From positions 62,001-126,000 of the forward strand of contig NZ_LT607663.1 of the NCBI RefSeq assembly GCF_900095265.1: 64,000 nucleotides of DNA. Direction: 5' to 3'. Each line of letters starts with the position of its first letter. Positions within the stretch are counted from its first letter, which is position 1. The stretch is from Janthinobacterium sp. UMAB-56. Lineage in GTDB: Bacteria; Pseudomonadota; Gammaproteobacteria; Burkholderiales; Burkholderiaceae_D. Shown piece after piece: positions 27,916-37,108 of the stretch. The notes beneath the pieces were generated by a model. That model was given only the letters and a program-made list of their open reading frames with translations, was not told where the DNA came from and did no database searches. The translations under genes and the position numbers were made by a program.

Positions 27916-29300
27916 AAAATTACCACTATCTTGTCGCCCTTTTCCCCGTGCTGGCCGGCTGCGCCGTCAGCCCCGCCTACGTCACGCCGGGCACGCCCGA
28001 GATCCACCTGGCCAGTCCCCAGCAAGCGCAATTTGCGCCCACTACGGGCGCCGTCAGCGAGGCCGCCTGGTGGACGTTTTTCGATGATGCGCGCCTGTCG
28101 CAACTGATCGCCAGCGCCCTGGAATACAACCTCGATATCGCCCAGGCGCAGGCGAAGCTGCTGGCCGCGCGCGCCATCTTCGACGAGCGCCGGCTCGACG
28201 AACTGCCGGCCGTCACCAGCCAGGCCGGATGGCAGCGCACTGTCCAGCAGGATACTCCGGGCAGCCGCGCCGCCAGCGCCAGCACGCGCGTGGGTTTCGA
28301 TGCGCAATGGGAAATCGACCTGTTCGGCCGCCTGGCGCACATGAGCCGTTCGGCGCAGGCGCGGGCCGACGCGGCGCAGGCGGACTTGCGGCAAATGCAG
28401 CTGACGATAGCGGCCGAAGTGGCGCGCAATTACTACGAGGCGCTGGGCTACCAGCAAAACCTGGCGCTGACGCAGGCGCAGGTGCAAAGCTGGCGCGACA
28501 CGGTGTCCCTGATCGATGCGCGCATCCGCGCCGGCAGCGGCTTGCCGGAAGAACGCCATAACGCGCTGGCCAACCTGGCGCGCAGCGAAGCAGCATTGCC
28601 GCCGTTGCAGGCGGGATTGCGCCAGGCGCAGTACCGGCTCGATGTGCTGAGCGGTCAGCAACCTGGCGCCATCGCGCTGGCCACGACGCTACGGCAACAG
28701 GCGCCGCTGGCGGGCCAGCTGCCGCTGGGCGACGTGAACCAGCTGATCCAGCGCCGTCCCGACGTGGTGCGCGCCGAGCGCTTGCTGGCCGCCTCCAGCG
28801 AAGACGTGGGGGCCGCCACGGCCGACCTGTATCCGCGCCTCAGCCTGGGTGGATTCTTAGGCTTCTTTGCGCTGCGCGGCAGCGGTGTTTTCGACGGCGG
28901 CGCGCGCGCCTTCGAGGTGGCACCAAGCGTCAGTTATCCGGCCTTCCGCCTGGGCAGCGTGCGGGCACGCTTGCGCGGCACGCAAGCCGAGGCACAGGGT
29001 GCGCTGGCGCGCTATGAGCAAGCGCTGCTGGTGGCGCAGGAAGAGGTGGAAAACGCCGTCACGCAACTGGCGCAAAACCAGATGCGATTGGCTTCCCTGC
29101 TGCAATCGGCGCGCCATGGCAACGCGGCCCTAGACATCGCCACGACGCGCTATCAGGGCGGCGCCGGCAGCTACCAGGCGGTGCTGGAAAACCAGCGCGC
29201 GCTGTACGATATACGGCGCGCAGCGCTGCAGGCGGAAACGGCGTCCTACATCGATGCGATCGCCCTGTACAAGGCGCTGGGATGGGGGCACACTATGTAG
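27912..29300 (+). CDS. RND outer-membrane factor lipoprotein (NodT/OprM family)
   Basis: A 462-residue outer-membrane channel. Lipobox VLAGC at Cys17, then the two repeated OMF halves; WWTFFDDARLSQLIASALEY and LIQRRPDVVRAERLLAASSE are family hallmarks. It completes the tripartite pump with the two preceding genes. Confidence 0.93.
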   Translation: MKNYHYLVALFPVLAGCAVSPAYVTPGTPEIHLASPQQAQFAPTTGAVSEAAWWTFFDDARLSQLIASALEYNLDIAQAQAKLLAARAIFDERRLDELPAVTSQAGWQRTVQQDTPGSRAASASTRVGFDAQWEIDLFGRLAHMSRSAQARADAAQADLRQMQLTIAAEVARNYYEALGYQQNLALTQAQVQSWRDTVSLIDARIRAGSGLPEERHNALANLARSEAALPPLQAGLRQAQYRLDVLSGQQPGAIALATTLRQQAPLAGQLPLGDVNQLIQRRPDVVRAERLLAASSEDVGAATADLYPRLSLGGFLGFFALRGSGVFDGGARAFEVAPSVSYPAFRLGSVRARLRGTQAEAQGALARYEQALLVAQEEVENAVTQLAQNQMRLASLLQSARHGNAALDIATTRYQGGAGSYQAVLENQRALYDIRRAALQAETASYIDAIALYKALGWGHTM

Positions 29301-29324
29301 CATTTTCGATCAAGAGGAGAGGCG

Positions 29325-29900
29325 ATGTTCACGCAAGGCAGCTGGCTCAATCCACCGCAGACCTGGTCTGCCGACGGCGCGCAATTGCGCGTGACGACAG
29401 ATGAAAAAACCGACTTCTGGCGCAAGACTTCGTATGGTTTTTTCCGCGACAGCGGCCACTTTTTCGGCACCGGCATCGACGGCGATTTCACGGCGCAACT
29501 GCACGTGGCAGCGCAGTACTCTGCGCTGTACGACCAGGCCGGCATGATGGTGCGTATCGACGAGCAAAACTGGCTCAAATGCGGCGTCGAATACGCCGAC
29601 GGCCAGCTCTTGTTGAGCACGGTGTTGACGCTGGAAAAATCCGATTGGGCCGTCAGCATGGCGCCCGCCATGCCCGAGGGTTTCTGGCTGCGCGTGACGG
29701 TGGAAAAAGGCGTGATCCGCGTGCAGTATTCGACCGATGGAGAGCGCTGGCCGCTGCTGCGCCTGGCGCCGTTTCCCGAGGCCAGCAGCTACCGCGTGGG
29801 ACCCATGTGCTGCACGCCGGAACGCGCCGGGCTGGAAGTGGTTTTTTCGCAGTTCTCTTGCGGCCCCGCGCTGCAAAAGAACTTGCACGATTTAAGCTAG
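29325..29900 (+). CDS. DUF1349 (concanavalin-like fold) protein
   Basis: A 191-residue cytoplasmic protein without signal peptide. WRKTSYGFFRDSGHFFGTGI, YDQAGMMVRIDEQNWLKCGV and ending VVFSQFSCGPAL are characteristic of the DUF1349 family (yeast Ree1-like, concanavalin-like jelly roll). Function in bacteria is not established. The start at 29325 follows AAGAGGAGAGGCG. It lies 24 nt after the efflux operon and may be cotranscribed. Confidence 0.82.
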   Translation: MFTQGSWLNPPQTWSADGAQLRVTTDEKTDFWRKTSYGFFRDSGHFFGTGIDGDFTAQLHVAAQYSALYDQAGMMVRIDEQNWLKCGVEYADGQLLLSTVLTLEKSDWAVSMAPAMPEGFWLRVTVEKGVIRVQYSTDGERWPLLRLAPFPEASSYRVGPMCCTPERAGLEVVFSQFSCGPALQKNLHDLS

Positions 29901-29901
29901 A

Positions 29902-30300
29902 TCAAGCCACCCACGTTTCGTGCAAATGGCGCCATAGCAGCGCTCCAGCCGGGGTTTTCTCATACACGACGGTGGACAGGCGCTGCGTGCTGTCGCCGCC
30001 CGGCAGCGACTGGAATTCGCGGTAGGAGACAGTCGCGCCAACGATGCTTTCCTGGACTAATGTCAGGTCGGCGATGCGCATGGCGAGGCCCGGACGGCTG
30101 CCGCCGGCAGCGCGGAAAAACGTCGTCAAGCCGGCGCCATCGAGCTGCTTGCCGCCGGGTGCCACCATCGTGAATGCGGGGGAAAAGCGCGCGAGTAAAT
30201 CGGCGCAATGTTCCGCCGTCACTGCCTCGCCAGCAAGCCATGCGCGGATCAGCCCATGCGTGGAGATTACGTCGTCAAAATAGGGGTTCCTTACATTCAT
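29902..30300 (-). CDS. SnoaL/NTF2-like fold protein (DUF4440-type)
   Basis: A 132-residue single-domain protein with the NTF2-like pattern: N-terminal helices, FSPAFTMVAPGGKQLDGAGL, and a C-terminal sheet ending LLWRHLHETWVA. Function unknown. The ATG overlaps the stop of the DHA2 exporter gene (ATGA), so they form an operon. Confidence 0.72.
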   Translation of the reverse strand: MNVRNPYFDDVISTHGLIRAWLAGEAVTAEHCADLLARFSPAFTMVAPGGKQLDGAGLTTFFRAAGGSRPGLAMRIADLTLVQESIVGATVSYREFQSLPGGDSTQRLSTVVYEKTPAGALLWRHLHETWVA

Positions 30301-31718
30301 TTTTTGCTAGCTCCATGGTGATGTAAAAGGTCGAGAACAGCGCGGTTGTCGATGCGCGCACACAGCGCCAGCGGCAGCACGCACGAGATGGCGGCCAGCG
30401 CAAAGCACCAGTGAAACACCTGCGCCGCACGCAGGTGCTGGGTGGGGTTATCGAGCGACGCAATGCCCTGCGCCGCCAGCAAGCCGTTCAGCAGTACGCT
30501 GAGCAGCGCCACGCCCAGGCAAAAGCCCAGCTGGCGGTTGATATTCCACACGGCGCTGGCCTGGCTCAGTTGCCCGTCCGGCGTGCGCAGGAAAGCCGTG
30601 CTTTGCGCCGTGCTGCTGCACAAGCCGCCGCCAAAACCCATCACGGCGTAGGCCCAGGCCAGCCAGAACAACTGGCCCGCAGAGTCCACCCGCAGCAGCA
30701 TCAGCATGCCCGCCGCCTGCAGCAGCGCGCCAGCGATGAACAGCGGTTGCGGACCCACGCGGCGATAGCTTTTAGCGGTCAGTGAAATGGCCGCAAACGA
30801 GGCCAGTGCCCAAGGCAGCATCAGCGCACCCGCCGTGGATGCCGACATGCCCAGCACGCCCTGCAGGTACAGCATGACCAGCAAGCTCACGCCCATGAAG
30901 ACGCCCGGCACCAGCAAATACATGAGCATGGAGATACGCAGCAGGGGTTCGGCGGCCAGGCGCAGCTTGAGCAGCGGCGCCGGTTTGCGCAAGGCGCCGT
31001 GCACGTACACCCAGGCGCAGGCGAAGCCCAGGACCAGCACGCCGGTGCCGGCCAGCATGTCTCCTGGCGTGCCCAGCATGGTCAGCCCCAGCAACAGCAG
31101 CAAAATCGCCGTGCTGCCCGCCACCAGGCCGCCCACGTCGAGACGGGGAACGGCAGCGCGCGGCGGGTCGGGTCGCAGCCAGCAGGCGGCCAGCAGCAGC
31201 GCCAGCGCGGCAAACGGCACGTTCAAATAGAAAATCGCCCGCCACGAAAGGCTGTCGACGATCACGCCGCCCAGGGCGGGCGAGAGGGCGGGCGCCAGCA
31301 AGCCCACCAGCATGATGACGGAGGACAGGCCGGGGCGCTCGGCTGGCTGGTATAACTGATAGGTCATGCTTTGTCCCAGCGGGATGAGCAAGCCGCCGCC
31401 CAGGCCCTGCACGCAGCGCCAGGCGATCAGCGCCTCGATCGAGGGCGCCAGGCCGGCGCCAATGCTGGCGCATAAAAAAGTTAGCAACGATGCCATGAAC
31501 ACGGTTTTGCTGCCATAATAGGCAGCCAGCCAGGCGCTGGCCGGGATGACGATGGTCAGGCCGAGGATGTAGGCGGTGCTGATCCAGGCCAGCTGCGCCA
31601 CCGAGGCGTGCAGGGCATGGCCGATGTCGGGATAGGCGACGCTGGTGATGAACATATTGATCAGGTCGACGAAAAACCCCAGCAGGTAGATGGCCGCGAC
31701 CTTTTTGCGATAGTCCAT
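30297..31718 (-). CDS. DHA2-family MFS drug exporter (EmrB/QacA-like)
   Basis: A 473-residue transporter with about 14 hydrophobic segments. Signature stretches: ISTAYILGLTIVIPASAWLA (motif D1 region), RCVQGLGGGLLIPLGQSMTY (motif B) and LVGLLAPALSPALGGVIVDS (motif C, antiporter). DHA2 members export lipophilic drugs by proton antiport. It is divergent from a LysR gene across a perfect palindrome (31791-31809), so that regulator likely controls it. Confidence 0.9.
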   Translation of the reverse strand: MDYRKKVAAIYLLGFFVDLINMFITSVAYPDIGHALHASVAQLAWISTAYILGLTIVIPASAWLAAYYGSKTVFMASLLTFLCASIGAGLAPSIEALIAWRCVQGLGGGLLIPLGQSMTYQLYQPAERPGLSSVIMLVGLLAPALSPALGGVIVDSLSWRAIFYLNVPFAALALLLAACWLRPDPPRAAVPRLDVGGLVAGSTAILLLLLGLTMLGTPGDMLAGTGVLVLGFACAWVYVHGALRKPAPLLKLRLAAEPLLRISMLMYLLVPGVFMGVSLLVMLYLQGVLGMSASTAGALMLPWALASFAAISLTAKSYRRVGPQPLFIAGALLQAAGMLMLLRVDSAGQLFWLAWAYAVMGFGGGLCSSTAQSTAFLRTPDGQLSQASAVWNINRQLGFCLGVALLSVLLNGLLAAQGIASLDNPTQHLRAAQVFHWCFALAAISCVLPLALCARIDNRAVLDLLHHHGASKK

Positions 31719-31790
31719 GGTGCTCCGAATGGCAAACGGCCAGCTTAAGCGCCACAGGCCATTTGCGTAAGGCGCTGGCTCCGATTACAC

Positions 31791-31809
31791 TGTCAAAACT
31801 ATTTTGACA
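31791..31809. promoter_or_regulatory. palindromic operator candidate between DHA2 exporter and LysR gene
   Basis: TGTCAAAA, CTA, TTTTGACA: a perfect 8-bp inverted repeat in the 127-bp divergent region, 37 nt upstream of the LysR start. Probable LysR binding site. Confidence 0.6.
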
Positions 31810-31845
31810 AACTGCGGCGAGCCGCATGTATCCTCATCCTCTTCC

Positions 31846-32748
31846 ATGATCAGTCTAGACCGCCTGGGAATTTTCATCGCCATCGTCGACGCCGGTTCAC
31901 TGACGGCGGCCGCCGCCGTGCTGGGCCAGAGCAAGGCCGTCGTCAGCTTCAACTTGAAACAGCTGGAGGCGGAACTGGGCGTGTCGCTGCTCACGCGCAG
32001 CACGCGCAGCCTGGCGCTGACCGACGTGGGGAGGCGTTTTTACGAAGATTGCCAGCGCGTGCTGAGCGAAGCGCACGGCGCCATCGAAACGGCGCGCCAG
32101 GGCCATCAAGGCTTGCGCGGCACACTGCGCCTGACCACCACCGTCGAATACGGCAGCCGCACGGTGATACCCGCGCTGATCGCCTTCGCCGCCGCTCACC
32201 CGCAACTGCAAATCCAGCATTCCTCGTCGTCTTCGCATGAAGACTTGATTTCGGGCCGCTACGACCTGGCCATCCGCATGGGTTCGCTCAACGATTCGAG
32301 CTACCGTGCTTCGCTGATCGAGCCGTATGCGATCTGGCCCGTCGCCTCGCCCGCCTACCTGGCCAGCCTGCCAGCACAAGGCATCGCCACGCTGGATGAA
32401 TTGCAGCGCGCGCGCTGGCTGGCGCACAGTCGCCTGGCCTCGCCGCTGCGCTGGGAGGTGCACACGCCCGCCGGCCCCGCCGCCTTCGCCGCGCAGGATG
32501 ACGCCGCCATCCATTCCGACTCCGCCTCGGCCCTGCTGGGCTTTACCCTGGGCGGCTGCGGCGTGGCCTTGCTGCCGCAATGGCTGGTAGAGGGGGAAGT
32601 GCGCGCGGGACGCCTGCGCCGTCTGCTGCCCGACGTCGTCTTCCCGCAGCAGGGCGTGTATGCCGTGTATCCGAACACCCAGCATATTGCGGAAAAGGTG
32701 CGTGCCTTCATCGATTTTTTGCGCGCGTTCGTGGGCACGCCCGACTAA
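31846..32748 (+). CDS. LysR-family transcription regulator
   Basis: A 300-residue LysR protein: helix-turn-helix SLTAAAAVLGQSKAVVSFNL (about 21-40) and an effector domain with HEDLISGRYDLAIRMGSLND, typical of the CrgA/PecT-like subgroup. The ATG at 31846 gives the normal LysR N terminus. It is divergent from the DHA2 exporter and SnoaL-like genes, which are the likely targets. Confidence 0.9.
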   Translation: MISLDRLGIFIAIVDAGSLTAAAAVLGQSKAVVSFNLKQLEAELGVSLLTRSTRSLALTDVGRRFYEDCQRVLSEAHGAIETARQGHQGLRGTLRLTTTVEYGSRTVIPALIAFAAAHPQLQIQHSSSSSHEDLISGRYDLAIRMGSLNDSSYRASLIEPYAIWPVASPAYLASLPAQGIATLDELQRARWLAHSRLASPLRWEVHTPAGPAAFAAQDDAAIHSDSASALLGFTLGGCGVALLPQWLVEGEVRAGRLRRLLPDVVFPQQGVYAVYPNTQHIAEKVRAFIDFLRAFVGTPD

Positions 32749-32862
32749 AGTTTCACTTCGTCAATATTTGAGAGAGCAACGTTTTCCAAGCGGCAAACGA
32801 GCGCCCCTTTCGTTTATCACGGCCTACACTGACAGGACGTTGTTCATCGATTGGAGATCATC

Positions 32863-33696
32863 ATGGCACATACATTGGCCGCAGTTTTCGCCCTGCGCGA
32901 CATGGCCGAGCGCGCCCGGCACGAGCTGATCACGGCGGGCCTGCCCGGCGCCAGCATCCGCGTGCACGATGCGGGTAGTGACGAATTTTCCGCCACGGAA
33001 GACATCCGCCGCGACGGTAGCGACAGCTTGCTCGACAATATCAAGCATTTCTTTACGGACATGTTCGGCAATCACGCCGACCGCCACATCTATGCGGAAG
33101 CCGTGCGGCGCGGCCATGTCGTGCTGACCCTGGAAGGAGCGAGCGACGCCGATATCGAGCGCGCCACCGACATCGTCGAGCGCTACGCGCCGCTCGACAT
33201 CGATGCACATGCCGACCATTGGCGCGCAGGCGGCTGGCAAGGCATGCCGCAAAACGACAGCACGTTGCGCCAGGGCGCCAGCATGCAGTCGGGCGCGCCA
33301 TCGCAGCAAGGCACGCCCAGCGGCAACCGGAGCGAGGCGGCGCCAGCGTCGCAGCAATTTGCGGGCGGCATGGCATCGCCTCCGCCGTCCGGCGCGGGCG
33401 CCAACGTGCGCCGCTATCCGAGCGCCGACAATCTGCCCGGTACCAGCGACGACGACGAGCAGTACTACCGCCAGCACTGGAGCGGCCAGTATGCGTCCAG
33501 CGGCGCGCGCTTCGACGACTACGATCCCGCCTATCGCTATGGCCATTCAATGGCGGGCAGCGACAGCTACCGGGGGCAAAGCTGGGAGCAGGTCGAGCTG
33601 GAACTGCGCAGCACCTGGGAACACACGTATCCGCAGTCGGCGTGGGACGACTTCAAGGCGGCCATCCAGCATGGCTGGGAGCGCGTGACGTCCTGA
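32863..33696 (+). CDS. putative general-stress-type protein with disordered linker
   Basis: A 277-residue protein. Residues 1-110 (AAVFALRDMAERARHELITA, later DRHIYAEAVRRGHVVLTLEG) resemble the YflT/heat-induced stress protein fold, a ferredoxin-like domain reading a helix after AVF. Residues 125-185 are low complexity rich in Gln, Ser, Gly, Ala and Pro. The C-terminal 60 residues (YRGQSWEQVELELRSTWEHT) resemble the tail seen in CsbD-like stress proteins. The start at 32863 follows TTGGAGATC. Role is inferred only. Confidence 0.65.
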   Translation: MAHTLAAVFALRDMAERARHELITAGLPGASIRVHDAGSDEFSATEDIRRDGSDSLLDNIKHFFTDMFGNHADRHIYAEAVRRGHVVLTLEGASDADIERATDIVERYAPLDIDAHADHWRAGGWQGMPQNDSTLRQGASMQSGAPSQQGTPSGNRSEAAPASQQFAGGMASPPPSGAGANVRRYPSADNLPGTSDDDEQYYRQHWSGQYASSGARFDDYDPAYRYGHSMAGSDSYRGQSWEQVELELRSTWEHTYPQSAWDDFKAAIQHGWERVTS

Positions 33697-33729
33697 GCGT
33701 CGCCGGGCGCTGCGGGCTTCCCCGATGCC

Positions 33730-34785
33730 TCAGCGCCCCTCGTGCGTCAGTTGCAGGAAGTGGTTCAGGATATGGAAGTGGTCTTCGAAGAATTGCTCCT
33801 CCATCGCCGGCAGCGACGCCACCGGTATCCACTGCGCCAGCGCCGCATCGTCGGCCGCCTTCACCGCCGGCAGCTGGCGCGTCTTCAAGTCAAAATAATG
33901 CGCATGCGTGATGGTGCGCCCGCGCTGGCTGCGGTCCGGGTGGTCGAACACGGCCACGCCGACCAGGGCCTCGACGAGGGTGGGCGCCAGCACGCCCAGC
34001 TGGGTCTCTTCCGCCAATTCGCGCAGGGCGCCCTGCAGCAGGCGTTCGCGCGGCTCCAGGAAGCCGCCGGGCAAGGCCCACAAACCCTTGCCCGGATAGC
34101 CGCCACGGCGCACGAGCAAGACGTGGCCGCCCGTCTGCACCAGCGCGTCGACGGTGGCGAATATGGGTGGATACGGCGCCGTGCGCCAGCGCGCCTTGTA
34201 CGCTTCGATGGCGCGGTATTCCTGCACCAGCGGCGCGTACCACGGCAATAAAGTCCACGCCTTCAGGTACTGGCCGATGGCCGCCGGCAGCAGTTGCGCC
34301 ACGGCGCTCAGCGACACGTCCACGTCTTCGGCTTCGAACAGCACGTTGCGGATGGCCGTCGCGCCTATCGGCGCGCCCGCATCGATTTCCAGATTGAGCA
34401 ACTGCCACTGCGGGAAATGGTGCAGATAGTAACTGGTGGCGTCCTTGAAGCAAGCCACCAGGGTGACGCGCTGCGCTGCGGGCACGGCGAGCGTCACGGC
34501 GCGCCGCACGGCATCGGCCCACCGGCCATCGTCGTAGTAATCGCGCACGGCCACGTAATGCACGCGCGCGCGCTGTTCCTCTGGCAGGGTGGCGGCGATC
34601 ATGGCGGCCCGCTCCTGCCACGTAAATGGGTTCTTCGGACTGCGCGCATGGAAGGCGGAGCCGAGCACCACCACCACCTGGGCGGCGGTGGCCAGCGCCG
34701 TTTGCAGCAAACCGGCATGGCCATTGTGAAAAGGCTGGAAACGGCCGATCAGGATGGCCGCGTCGGCGCGATAGGTAAGGCTCAT
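33730..34785 (-). CDS. bifunctional NMN adenylyltransferase / Nudix hydrolase (NadM-like)
   Basis: A 351-residue fusion. Residues 1-175 form the nucleotidyltransferase: GRFQPFHNGH with the HxGH motif, SPKNPF, and IGATAIRN (SxTxxR-like). Residues 205-345 form a Nudix domain with GGFLEPRERLLQGALRELAE as Nudix box; the usual Gly near its end is Gln. Such NadM-Nudix fusions make NAD from NMN and hydrolyse ADP-ribose or related nucleotides. Its ATG overlaps the nadE stop (ATGA), fixing a shared NAD role. Confidence 0.9.
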   Translation of the reverse strand: MSLTYRADAAILIGRFQPFHNGHAGLLQTALATAAQVVVVLGSAFHARSPKNPFTWQERAAMIAATLPEEQRARVHYVAVRDYYDDGRWADAVRRAVTLAVPAAQRVTLVACFKDATSYYLHHFPQWQLLNLEIDAGAPIGATAIRNVLFEAEDVDVSLSAVAQLLPAAIGQYLKAWTLLPWYAPLVQEYRAIEAYKARWRTAPYPPIFATVDALVQTGGHVLLVRRGGYPGKGLWALPGGFLEPRERLLQGALRELAEETQLGVLAPTLVEALVGVAVFDHPDRSQRGRTITHAHYFDLKTRQLPAVKAADDAALAQWIPVASLPAMEEQFFEDHFHILNHFLQLTHEGR

Positions 34786-36497
34786 GCATCGTCTCCGGTG
34801 GGGTAGTGGGCGGCGATCGGCAATTGGCGCCCGCTGCCAAAGGCGCGCGAACGCACGCGGATGATGGGCGCCGCCTGGCGCCGCTTGTATTCATTGCGGG
34901 CGACCAGGCCAAGGATGCGTGTCACGAGGGCGCGTCCGTCGTCCGTCTCGCGCAGCTGGTCGACCAGGCTCAAGGCTTGCGCGCTTTCCTGCGCCGGCAG
35001 GCGGCGTCCCTCGATATGCCACTTCAAAATCTCATCGAGCACGGGATACGGCGGCAAGCTGTCAGTGTCGCGCTGGCCCGGCGCCAGTTCCGCCGACGGG
35101 GGTTTCTCCAGCACGGCGGCGGGTATCAGCTCACGCCCGGCGCTGGCGTTGAGATGGCGCGACAGGGCGAACACCTCGGTTTTATACAGGTCACCGATCA
35201 GTCCCAGTCCCCCATTCGTATCGCCGTACAGGGTGCAGTAGCCGACCGAGATTTCGCTCTTGTTGCCGGTGGTGAGCAGCAGGGCACCGAAGGCATTCGA
35301 GTACTCCATCAAGATCGTGCCGCGCACGCGCGCCTGCAGGTTTTCCAGTGGCAGCGCCTGCAGCTTGCCGTCAAAGGCCGCCGCGTAGCCAGCTTCGTAC
35401 TGCGCCACGATGTCGCGTATCGGATGCGTGTGCAGCGCGATGTGCAAGTTGGCGCACAGGGCGACGGAATCGCTGACGGAGCCGGCGCTGGAAAAGACGG
35501 AGGGCATGGTAATGGCCACCACATTGTCGGCGCCCAGCGCCTCGACGGCCAAGGCCAGGGTCAGCGCCGAATCGATGCCGCCCGAGCAGCCGACGACGAC
35601 TTTCGTAAAACCGCAGCGGCGCGCATAGTCGCGCAAACCCAGCACGATCTGACGGCGCGCAAACTCCACGGCGGGGATGCCTTCCGGGTCGGGCACGGGG
35701 AAGGGCTGGCCATCGGGCTGCGCGAAACGGCCATCGGCAAAGCGCAGCAGCTGGAAATCTTCCACGAAGCGAGCCGCCTCGAATTGCACGCCGTCGGTCG
35801 GCGAGATGGCGAACGAGGCGCCGTCGAACACGAGCTGGTCCTGGCCGCCCACCTGGTTGACGAAGAGCAGGGGCAGGTGCACGCGCTTGCAGGCGGCACC
35901 AAACACGGCATGGCGCTGCGCGCGCTTGCCGATATCGGACGGGCTGGCGTTGATGCTGACGACCAGGTCGGGCCGCGCAGCGTGCAGGGCATCGAAGGGA
36001 TTGACGGCGTAGGCGCGGCCATCGTCGTTCCAGCCATCCTCGCAAATCATGAAGCCCACCTTGCAGCCGGCGATGGACAAGGTGCAGGCGCCGGGCGGAC
36101 CCGGCTCGAAATGGCGGCCCTCGTCGAAGATGCCGTAGGTGGGCAGCAGCTGCTTGTAGTATTCGGCGACGATGCGCCCGTCGCGGATGGCCAGCAAGGC
36201 GTTATACAAGGGCTTGCCGACACCGGGATTGGGCCGCGCCGTGCCGATGACGGTGACCAGCGCAGGCCAGCGCGTGGATGCCTGCAGCAAGGTATCCAGC
36301 GCCTGCTGCATGTGGCGCAGGAAGGCCGCATCCTCGAACAGATCGCCCGGGTAGTACGCGCACAGCGACAGTTCGGGGCAGACCAGCAAGTCGGCGCCAT
36401 CGCTGCTGGCACGGCCCATGCGCGCGATGATGGCGGCAACATTGGCGTCGAAGTCGCCCACGGTGGGATTCATCTGGGCGAGGGCGATGGTCAGCAT
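34782..36497 (-). CDS. nadE: glutamine-dependent NAD synthetase
   Basis: A 571-residue enzyme: N-terminal nitrilase-type amidase with Glu in VCPELSLCAYYPGD, a Lys in EYYKQLLPTYGIFDEGRHF, and Cys in GFMICEDGWND; then the synthetase domain with PP-loop GCSGGIDSALTLA. It converts nicotinate adenine dinucleotide to NAD with ammonia from glutamine. The ATG at 36497 begins LTIALAQMNPTVGD, the standard family start. Operon with the NadM-Nudix gene. Confidence 0.95.
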   Translation of the reverse strand: MLTIALAQMNPTVGDFDANVAAIIARMGRASSDGADLLVCPELSLCAYYPGDLFEDAAFLRHMQQALDTLLQASTRWPALVTVIGTARPNPGVGKPLYNALLAIRDGRIVAEYYKQLLPTYGIFDEGRHFEPGPPGACTLSIAGCKVGFMICEDGWNDDGRAYAVNPFDALHAARPDLVVSINASPSDIGKRAQRHAVFGAACKRVHLPLLFVNQVGGQDQLVFDGASFAISPTDGVQFEAARFVEDFQLLRFADGRFAQPDGQPFPVPDPEGIPAVEFARRQIVLGLRDYARRCGFTKVVVGCSGGIDSALTLALAVEALGADNVVAITMPSVFSSAGSVSDSVALCANLHIALHTHPIRDIVAQYEAGYAAAFDGKLQALPLENLQARVRGTILMEYSNAFGALLLTTGNKSEISVGYCTLYGDTNGGLGLIGDLYKTEVFALSRHLNASAGRELIPAAVLEKPPSAELAPGQRDTDSLPPYPVLDEILKWHIEGRRLPAQESAQALSLVDQLRETDDGRALVTRILGLVARNEYKRRQAAPIIRVRSRAFGSGRQLPIAAHYPTGDDA

Positions 36498-36592
36498 GGC
36501 GATCCTTCTTTGGTTGCGCTTGAAACCACTATCCTGCCTGAAAACGTTTCTGAAGGTACTGATGCAATCGTGCAAGCCTGCCGGTCGCTGCC

Positions 36593-37108
36593 TTACAAGG
36601 TCTTGAGCCAGGCCCGCAAGCGCGTGCGCGCATTCGCATAGGGCGACGAGGTGTTGAACTGGATCATGCGTCCCATCGTGTAATGCGTGTACCAGGGCTG
36701 GCCATACAGTTGCGCGTCGTCATGGGCGTCGATCAGCGCCAGCAACTGGTCTTTCGCCTGTTCCAGGCGCTGCAGCAAGGCTTCCATGCTGAGTTCAGCA
36801 TAGTCCGCATGGAAGCGCTGCGCCAGTTTTCCCAGAGCGTTCCACGTGAAACCTTCGGCGGGAAAGGCAATCTCATCCATCCGTTTTCCCTCACGCAGCT
36901 GCGCGTGCCAGTGCAAGACCAGCTCGTTCCAGCCCACCAAGTACGCCAGCAGATCGCACACACTCATGCGCGTGCCCTTCACCTGGCCCTCCAGCACGGG
37001 GGCGCGCGCCAAGGCCGGCGGCACGCGCGCCAGCTCCTGCATCAGCTTCGCGTACGTACTGTCGATGGCGGCGATGAGTGCCCGCTTGCTGTTGGGAATC
37101 GCCATCAT
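36593..37108 (-). CDS. ClbS/DfsB-family (DinB-like) four-helix bundle protein
   Basis: A 171-residue protein starting MMAIPNSKRALIAAIDSTYA, with SVCDLLAYLVGWNELVLHWH and FPAEGFTWNALGKLAQRFHA in the middle and ARTRLRAWLKTL at the end: the DUF1706/ClbS pattern. ClbS protects against colibactin; other members are of unknown role and sit in the DinB-like superfamily. The ATG at 37108 overlaps the upstream regulator's TGA, so it is coupled to it; ATG 37105 is an alternative. Confidence 0.8.
   Translation of the reverse strand: MMAIPNSKRALIAAIDSTYAKLMQELARVPPALARAPVLEGQVKGTRMSVCDLLAYLVGWNELVLHWHAQLREGKRMDEIAFPAEGFTWNALGKLAQRFHADYAELSMEALLQRLEQAKDQLLALIDAHDDAQLYGQPWYTHYTMGRMIQFNTSSPYANARTRLRAWLKTL

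Noticed and set aside
34806-36641. A 611-codon plus-strand frame over nadE
   Set aside because: Antisense shadow of NadE, which carries all catalytic motifs.
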